From Sphingomonadales bacterium (GTDB lineage Bacteria > Pseudomonadota > Alphaproteobacteria > Sphingomonadales > Sphingomonadaceae), in the NCBI GenBank assembly GCA_027486275.1, contig JAIXPM010000450.1, positions 1 to 10,067 on the forward strand: 10,067 bases of DNA. The letters are read 5' to 3'. Below, piece after piece: positions 5,836 through 10,067 of the stretch. How positions within the stretch are numbered: the stretch's first letter is position 1; the number at the start of each line of letters is the position of its first letter. The translations under genes and the position numbers were made by a program. The notes beneath the pieces were generated by a model. That model searched no databases, was not told where the DNA came from, and saw only the letters and a program-made list of their open reading frames with translations.

Positions 5836-6105
5836 TCAGGCGGTCGCCAGACCCTTCACGCGGGCGGCGAGACGGCTGATCTTGCGAGAAACGGTGTTCT
5901 TGTGCAGCACGCCCTTGGCGACGCCGCGCATCATTTCAGGCTGGGCAGCCTTGAGCGCTTCCGAGGCAGCAGCGGCATCACCGGCAGCAAGGCTCGATTC
6001 GACCTTCTTCACGAAGGTGCGGATGCGGCTGACGCGTGCCTTGTTGATTGCGGCGCGGCGGTCGTTGCGGCGGATGCGCTTTTCAGCCTGGGGCGTGTTG
6101 GCCAT
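5836..6105 (-). CDS. rpsT: 30S ribosomal protein S20
   Basis: An 89-aa, strongly basic, helical protein of the usual S20 length, which binds 16S rRNA early in small-subunit assembly. It begins [17 protein letters not shown] (1-17), has the [16 protein letters not shown] helix (21-36), and the conserved [16 protein letters not shown] motif (65-80). The ATG at 6105 is preceded by AGGA with a 4-nt spacer; an upstream in-frame ATG at 6117 would add four residues that S20 proteins lack. It sits between mutM and dnaA on the same strand, the order kept in many alphaproteobacteria, with a terminator after it. It is 93 bp from the mutM stop, room for its own promoter, although I could not pick one out. 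Confidence 0.97.
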   Translation of the reverse strand: MANTPQAEKRIRRNDRRAAINKARVSRIRTFVKKVESSLAAGDAAAASEALKAAQPEMMRGVAKGVLHKNTVSRKISRLAARVKGLATA

Positions 6106-6198
6106 GTTTTCCTGCAAGTCTGTTCAATGGTGGGCAGGCACAAGCCTTTGAGGGGCCGCGCCGGAAGGTGAGCGCCTTAAGCGAGGGCTGGCCTGCGG

Positions 6199-7026
6199 TC
6201 AAGTCTTGTCGCGCGGTTGGCACTGCGGACAGAGGAAGCTGGAGCGGCCGGACTGCACTATGCGGGCCACCGGCGTGGAACAGGCAGCGCAAGCCTGCCC
6301 TTCGCGGCCATAGACCGCAAAGTCCTTCTGGAAATAGCCCAGCGTGCCGTCGGGCGCCGCATGATCGCGCAAGGTGGAGCCGCCCGCCGCGATCGCTTCG
6401 GCCAACACCTGCGGGATGGCAGGCGCCAACCGTTTGAGCTGCGCGGCCGATACAACGCCACCGGGTGTTTCGGGGTGAATACCGGCACGATAAAGCGCCT
6501 CGCACACATAGATGTTGCCCAGGCCTGCGATCAGCCGCTGATCGAGCAGGATCGCCTTGGCTGGGGCTAGTCTGTCGCCAAAGATGCGCTTGAGCAATGG
6601 CAGGCCATAGTCTGGCCCCAGCGGCTCCGGACCAATATTGGCGAGCAGCGGATGCGCCGCAGCGTCTGCCGTCGCCACCAGATCAAGGCTGCCAAAGCGC
6701 CGGGCATCATTGAACGCCACCACCCGGCCATTGCCGGTTTCGAACACGACATGATCATGTTTTTCAAGGGCTTTCGGATCCACCCGCATCCGCCCCGACA
6801 TGCCGAGATGGATAATCAGCGTATCGCCGCGATCGGTCTCCACCAGGCCATATTTGGCGCGCCGGTCCAGCCGGGTGACGACAGCCCCGGTCAGTCGTTG
6901 GCCCAGCGCCTCCGGCAACGGCCGGCGCAGATCGGGCCGATTGGCAATGACACGTGTGAAGCGTTGGCCTTCCCACACTGGGGTCAGGCCGCGCATCACG
7001 GTTTCGACTTCGGGAAGCTCGGGCAT
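6199..7026 (-). CDS. mutM: Bifunctional DNA-formamidopyrimidine glycosylase / AP lyase (Fpg)
   Basis: A 275-aa base-excision repair enzyme that removes 8-oxoguanine and formamidopyrimidines and cleaves the abasic site. The N-terminus PELPEVETV gives the catalytic P2 and E3 once Met is removed. K58 in [14 protein letters not shown] (73-80), the H2TH region with [18 protein letters not shown] (168-185), and a zinc finger C246-x2-C249-x16-C266-x2-C269 with R261 on its loop are all present. It is therefore a complete, active-looking Fpg rather than Nei or a plant-type zincless form. The ATG at 7026 is fixed by the PELPE motif. There is no Shine-Dalgarno sequence; a promoter-like pair ends 6 nt upstream of the ATG, suggesting a leaderless mRNA. 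It diverges from ubiE across 71 bp. Confidence 0.97.
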   Translation of the reverse strand: MPELPEVETVMRGLTPVWEGQRFTRVIANRPDLRRPLPEALGQRLTGAVVTRLDRRAKYGLVETDRGDTLIIHLGMSGRMRVDPKALEKHDHVVFETGNGRVVAFNDARRFGSLDLVATADAAAHPLLANIGPEPLGPDYGLPLLKRIFGDRLAPAKAILLDQRLIAGLGNIYVCEALYRAGIHPETPGGVVSAAQLKRLAPAIPQVLAEAIAAGGSTLRDHAAPDGTLGYFQKDFAVYGREGQACAACSTPVARIVQSGRSSFLCPQCQPRDKT

Positions 7027-7032
7027 GGCCGC

Positions 7033-7061
7033 GACATAGGCGGCGTTTGCATGGCCGCCAA
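7033..7061 (-). promoter_or_regulatory. Candidate promoter giving a leaderless mutM mRNA
   Basis: On the minus strand TTGGCG (7061-7056), a 17-nt spacer and TATGTC (7038-7033) match 4/6 and 3/6 of the -35/-10 consensus. Only 6 nt separate the -10 from the mutM ATG, which would place the transcription start at or next to the start codon. This agrees with the missing ribosome binding site. It was judged by eye. Confidence 0.35.
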
Positions 7062-7097
7062 GCCTCGGCTAAGCCGCCGATGCGAAAAGGACAGGCG

Positions 7098-7829
7098 ATG
7101 ACAGACACCGTCAGCTTTGGATATGAAGAGGTTGCACCGGAGGAGAAAACCCGCCGCGTGGGCGACGTTTTCCGTTCTGTGGCAAAGCGTTACGACATCA
7201 TGAATGATCTGATGTCGGCCGGCATGCACCGGGTGTGGAAGGATGATTTCGTCCGCCGGGTCAACCCGCACGCCGGTGAGGACATCCTCGACATGGCTGG
7301 CGGCACCGGGGACATCGCGTTCCGGATGGAAAAGTCCGGCGCCAATGTAACGGTGGCCGATATCAACCCCGCCATGCTGGAAGTGGGCATGGAGCGCGCC
7401 GCCGAAAAGGGCCTGACCAGCCTGATCTGGCGCGAGGAAAATGCGGAAACCCTGAGTTTTCCGAGCCTTAGCTTTGATGCCTACACCATCGCCTTTGGCA
7501 TCCGTAACGTCACCGATATCCCGGCTGCATTGAAGGAAGCGCACCGCGTGCTGCGTTATGGCGGGCGCTTCTTCTGCCTGGAATTTTCCAGCACGACCTG
7601 GCCCGGTTTCGCCGAAGTCTATGATATCTATTCGGAAAAACTGGTGCCGCGCATTGGGGAAATGGTGGCCAAGGATGGCGAGAGCTACCGCTATCTGATC
7701 GAATCGATTCGGCGCTTTCCCAAGATGCCGGAATTCGCCGCGATGATCAGCGCGGCCGGTTTCTCCCAGGTCAAATACACGCCGATCCTGGGCGGCGCGG
7801 TCGCCATCCATTCGGGATGGAAGGTCTGA
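7098..7829 (+). CDS. ubiE: Ubiquinone biosynthesis C-methyltransferase UbiE
   Basis: A 243-aa class I SAM-dependent methyltransferase that methylates the benzoquinol ring in ubiquinone (and, where present, menaquinone) synthesis. It has the first UbiE signature [17 protein letters not shown] (32-48), SAM-binding motif [13 protein letters not shown] (64-75), acidic D88 in VADIN, GIRNVTD (134-140), and the second signature [14 protein letters not shown] (150-163). The C-terminal [13 protein letters not shown] (197-208) is also standard. The ATG at 7098 follows AAGGA (7087-7091) with a 6-nt spacer. A longer frame from 7047 has no such site and adds residues not seen in UbiE. It is immediately followed by ubiB, with a single base between stop and start, so translational coupling is likely. 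Confidence 0.97.
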   Translation: MTDTVSFGYEEVAPEEKTRRVGDVFRSVAKRYDIMNDLMSAGMHRVWKDDFVRRVNPHAGEDILDMAGGTGDIAFRMEKSGANVTVADINPAMLEVGMERAAEKGLTSLIWREENAETLSFPSLSFDAYTIAFGIRNVTDIPAALKEAHRVLRYGGRFFCLEFSSTTWPGFAEVYDIYSEKLVPRIGEMVAKDGESYRYLIESIRRFPKMPEFAAMISAAGFSQVKYTPILGGAVAIHSGWKV

Positions 7830-7830
7830 C

Positions 7831-9369
7831 TTGATCGCCATCGTCCACCTGTGGCGGCTGTTGAAATGGGGCCGGCGGCTGGCGCGCAGTGGCGGGCTGC
7901 GTCCGTTTGAGGACCGGCGGCTGCCGTTTGCTGTACGGCTGCTGGCAAAAGTCGCGCGTTTCGGTACGGGCGCCCCCACCACCCCCGATTTCGCCGCCGG
8001 CCTGGCCGCCGTTGGCCCCGCCGCGATCAAATTGGGCCAGGCGCTGGCCACCCGCCCCGATCTGATTGGCCTGGAAGCCGCCACCGATCTGGCCCGCCTG
8101 CAGGACGCTGTGCCCCCTGCCCCGTTCAGCACGATCGAGCCGATCCTGAATGCCATCTATGCCGGCGACTGGAAAACCCAGTTCCAGTCGATCGAACCCG
8201 AAGCCGTCGGTGCCGCTTCCATCGCCCAGGTCCACAAGGGCATCACCAGCGATGGCCGCACCGTTGCCATCAAGCTGCTGCGCCCCGGCATCGAGGCCGA
8301 AGTGTCTTCGGCGCTGGCCACCTATGAATGGGGCGCCGGCCATATTGAAACACTGGGCGGCGAATTCGCCCGCCTGCGCCCGCGCGCCGTGATTGCCACC
8401 TTCAAGAGCTGGATCGAAGCCGAGCTCGATCTGCGTCGCGAAGCCGCCAATGCGTCGGAATTGGGCGAGATCCTGGCCGGCGAGCCCGATTACGTCGTGC
8501 CCGGCATCGATTGGCAGCGCTCCACCCGGCGCGTGCTGGTGATCGACTGGATCGACGGCGTGAAGGTGTCGGACCGGGCCGCACTGGCCGCGCTCGATAT
8601 CGACCGGCCGGCGCTGGCGCGGGTGCTGGTCAACGGCTTCCTCGCCCAGGCCATCGCCAAGGGCTTCTTCCACGCCGATCTGCATCAGGGCAATCTGTTC
8701 GTCATCCCGCCGGGAAACGGTGTGGACCACGCCCGCATCGGTGTCATCGATTTCGGCATCATGGGCCGGATCAACCGCCGCGCGCGACTGTATCTGGCCG
8801 AAATCCTGCACGGCCTCGTCACCGGCAATTATGCCCGTGTCGCCGAGATTCATTTCGAAGCCGGCTATGTGCCGCCGCACCACAATCCAGCCGCCTTTGC
8901 CACGGCGCTCCGCGCTGTCGGCGAGCCGATCCGCGGTCGCCAGGCGAAGGACATCGCCATCACCGATCTGCTCGAAGGCCTGTTCTCCATCACCCGCAGC
9001 TTCGACATGCCGGTGCAGCCGCACCTGTTGCTGTTGCAGAAAACCATGGTGATGGTGGAAGGCGTCGCTCTCACCATCGATCCGCACGTCAATATGTGGG
9101 AAGTGGCCGAACCCTACGTTCGCAACTGGGTGCGCGACGAGATGGGCCCGGAAGCGGTGATCGCCGACCGGCTGGTGCTGAACGCCCGCGCGCTCAGCCA
9201 GTTGCCGCGCATCTTCCGCCAGTGGGTCGCCGAAAATCCCATGCCCGGCGCCGCCCCGCCGCAAGCGCCACTGCCGCCGCTGCCGGAGAAGAGCGTTGGC
9301 GGCTGGTCGACGCCCTGGCTGCTGCTGGCGGCCGGGCTGGGCGCAGCTGCGGCTGTTTTGCTGAGCTGA
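7831..9369 (+). CDS. ubiB: 2-polyprenylphenol 6-hydroxylase accessory protein / ABC1-type kinase-like UbiB
   Basis: A 512-aa atypical kinase-like ATPase of the ABC1/ADCK/UbiB family, needed for ubiquinone biosynthesis and thought to support the Ubi complex or lipid extraction rather than hydroxylate itself. The family marks are present: KLGQ (67-70) in IKLGQALATRPDLI, the Ala-rich nucleotide loop AASIAQVH (128-135), Lys in AIKLLRPG (146-153), E-x-D-rich ELDLRREAAN (198-207), catalytic HADLHQGN (281-288), and IDFG (306-309). The C-terminal hydrophobic stretch WLLLAAGLGAAAAVLLS (496-512) is a membrane anchor. The start is TTG at 7831, one base after the ubiE stop, with GGAAGG seven nt upstream. 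The next gene, purS, starts 52 bp on and is unrelated in pathway. Confidence 0.95.
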   Translation: MIAIVHLWRLLKWGRRLARSGGLRPFEDRRLPFAVRLLAKVARFGTGAPTTPDFAAGLAAVGPAAIKLGQALATRPDLIGLEAATDLARLQDAVPPAPFSTIEPILNAIYAGDWKTQFQSIEPEAVGAASIAQVHKGITSDGRTVAIKLLRPGIEAEVSSALATYEWGAGHIETLGGEFARLRPRAVIATFKSWIEAELDLRREAANASELGEILAGEPDYVVPGIDWQRSTRRVLVIDWIDGVKVSDRAALAALDIDRPALARVLVNGFLAQAIAKGFFHADLHQGNLFVIPPGNGVDHARIGVIDFGIMGRINRRARLYLAEILHGLVTGNYARVAEIHFEAGYVPPHHNPAAFATALRAVGEPIRGRQAKDIAITDLLEGLFSITRSFDMPVQPHLLLLQKTMVMVEGVALTIDPHVNMWEVAEPYVRNWVRDEMGPEAVIADRLVLNARALSQLPRIFRQWVAENPMPGAAPPQAPLPPLPEKSVGGWSTPWLLLAAGLGAAAAVLLS

Positions 9370-9421
9370 AATCAGCCTCCACCGCTTGCACCCCGCGCGC
9401 GTTCAGCCTATGGCCGCGCCC

Positions 9422-9652
9422 ATGAAAGCCACCGTCACCGTCACCCTGAAAAATGGCGTGCTCGACCCGCAGGGCCGGGCCATCGAATCGGCCCTGAAAG
9501 GGCTGGGTTTCGAAGGGGTGGGCGATGTCCGCGCCGGCAAGATCATCGAGCTGGAACTGGCCGACGGCACTGCCCGAGAAACGGTCGAAGCCATGGCCCG
9601 CCAGCTGCTCGCCAACACCGTGATCGAGAATTTCCGGATCGAAATGCCGTGA
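9422..9652 (+). CDS. purS: Phosphoribosylformylglycinamidine synthase subunit PurS
   Basis: A 76-aa small subunit that bridges PurL and the glutaminase PurQ in the three-part FGAM synthase of purine synthesis. The conserved [19 protein letters not shown] (6-24), a central [14 protein letters not shown], and C-terminal [14 protein letters not shown] fix the family. I chose the ATG at 9422 because homologues start M-K-x-x-V-x-V. An in-frame ATG at 9410 adds four residues (MAAP) and cannot be excluded, since neither start has a clear Shine-Dalgarno sequence. Its stop overlaps the purQ start by 4 nt, so the two are coupled. A separate PurS implies the organism uses the small form of PurL, which should be encoded elsewhere, probably downstream. 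Confidence 0.95.
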   Translation: MKATVTVTLKNGVLDPQGRAIESALKGLGFEGVGDVRAGKIIELELADGTARETVEAMARQLLANTVIENFRIEMP

Positions 9653-10067
9653 AGGCCGCGGTCATCGTCTTCCCCGGTTCCAACTGCGATCGGGATCTGG
9701 CCGATGCCATCACCAAGGTGACCGGCACCGCGCCCCAAATGGTGTGGCACGCCGAAACCAGCCTGCCCGAAGGCCTTGATTTCATCGGCATCCCCGGCGG
9801 TTTCTCCTACGGCGATTATCTGCGCTCCGGCGCGATGGCCGCGCGCTCGCCGGTGATGCAGGCCGTGGTCCAGGCCGCCGGCGAAGGCCGCACGGTGCTG
9901 GGCATCTGCAACGGCTTCCAGGTCCTCACCGAAACCGGTCTGCTGCCCGGCGCCCTGATGCGCAACGCCGGCCTCAACTTCGTCTGCCGCGAAGTCCGGC
10001 TCGAAGTGGTGAACAGCCAATCCATCTTCACCAGCCGCTATGCCGCCGGCGAAACGGTGACCATCCC
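9649..10067 (+). CDS. purQ: Phosphoribosylformylglycinamidine synthase subunit PurQ (glutaminase), 5' part
   Basis: A partial class I glutamine amidotransferase cut by the right edge; 139 codons are visible of about 220-230 expected. It supplies ammonia from glutamine to PurL. The N-terminus [16 protein letters not shown] (2-17), oxyanion-region [19 protein letters not shown] (47-65) and nucleophile elbow GICNGFQVL with C87 are all typical. The histidine and glutamate of the triad would lie beyond the window. The start is GTG at 9649, inside the last codons of purS (GTGA overlap), giving translational coupling; the first residues align well with PurQ proteins. Confidence 0.96.
   Translation, partial: MKAAVIVFPGSNCDRDLADAITKVTGTAPQMVWHAETSLPEGLDFIGIPGGFSYGDYLRSGAMAARSPVMQAVVQAAGEGRTVLGICNGFQVLTETGLLPGALMRNAGLNFVCREVRLEVVNSQSIFTSRYAAGETVTI

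Noticed and set aside
6996..8156. 386-codon open frame opposite ubiE and the ubiB start
   Set aside because: Antisense shadow crossing three genuine genes, with no family resemblance.
7771..9264. 497-codon open frame opposite ubiB
   Set aside because: It is antisense to a fully conserved ubiB; long stop-free antisense frames are common in GC-rich genes with third-position G/C bias.

Overview
This window is an ordinary housekeeping segment of a GC-rich (about 60-65% by eye) alphaproteobacterial chromosome. Gene order and protein character point to the order Sphingomonadales. The block mutM-rpsT-dnaA facing away from ubiE-ubiB is an ancient alphaproteobacterial arrangement. The separate PurS/PurQ genes and the small DUF1508, SIMPL and HSD10-like SDR genes fit the same group. 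I see no mobile element, CRISPR array, tRNA or rRNA.

Layout. At the left edge a partial DUF1025-type metallopeptidase gene (minus) diverges from a pterin-4a-carbinolamine dehydratase gene (plus) across only 27 bp. A 17-bp perfect hairpin closes that gene against convergent minus-strand genes: a 59-aa DUF1508/YegP-like protein and a secreted SIMPL-domain protein. Next comes a minus-strand run in transcription order dnaA (GTG start), a DMT/EamA transporter (GTG start) and an HSD10-like short-chain dehydrogenase. It ends at a clear rho-independent terminator near 1902-1928. Upstream of dnaA lies the only long gene-free stretch (5149-5835), bounded on the other side by rpsT and its terminator. 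mutM is the next minus gene, with a candidate leaderless promoter. It diverges from the plus-strand pair ubiE-ubiB (1-nt gap, TTG start), followed by purS and purQ (4-nt overlap, purQ cut by the window end).

How the genes work together. dnaA initiates chromosome replication. rpsT makes ribosomal protein S20. mutM removes oxidised purines. ubiE and ubiB act in ubiquinone biosynthesis. purS and purQ are two of the three subunits of FGAM synthase in purine biosynthesis. The other genes are metabolic, transport or poorly characterised.

No new biological system is evident. The part most worth a second look is the dnaA-rpsT intergenic region. It holds three exact copies of TTGACACAA, three GANTC (CcrM-type) sites spaced exactly 20 bp apart, and a cluster of TTGC/GCAA-type dyads, while showing no consensus DnaA box. 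It reads as a compound regulatory region for dnaA rather than a proven origin. Four of the twelve genes start with GTG or TTG, and several others lack a visible Shine-Dalgarno sequence, so some starts are uncertain.
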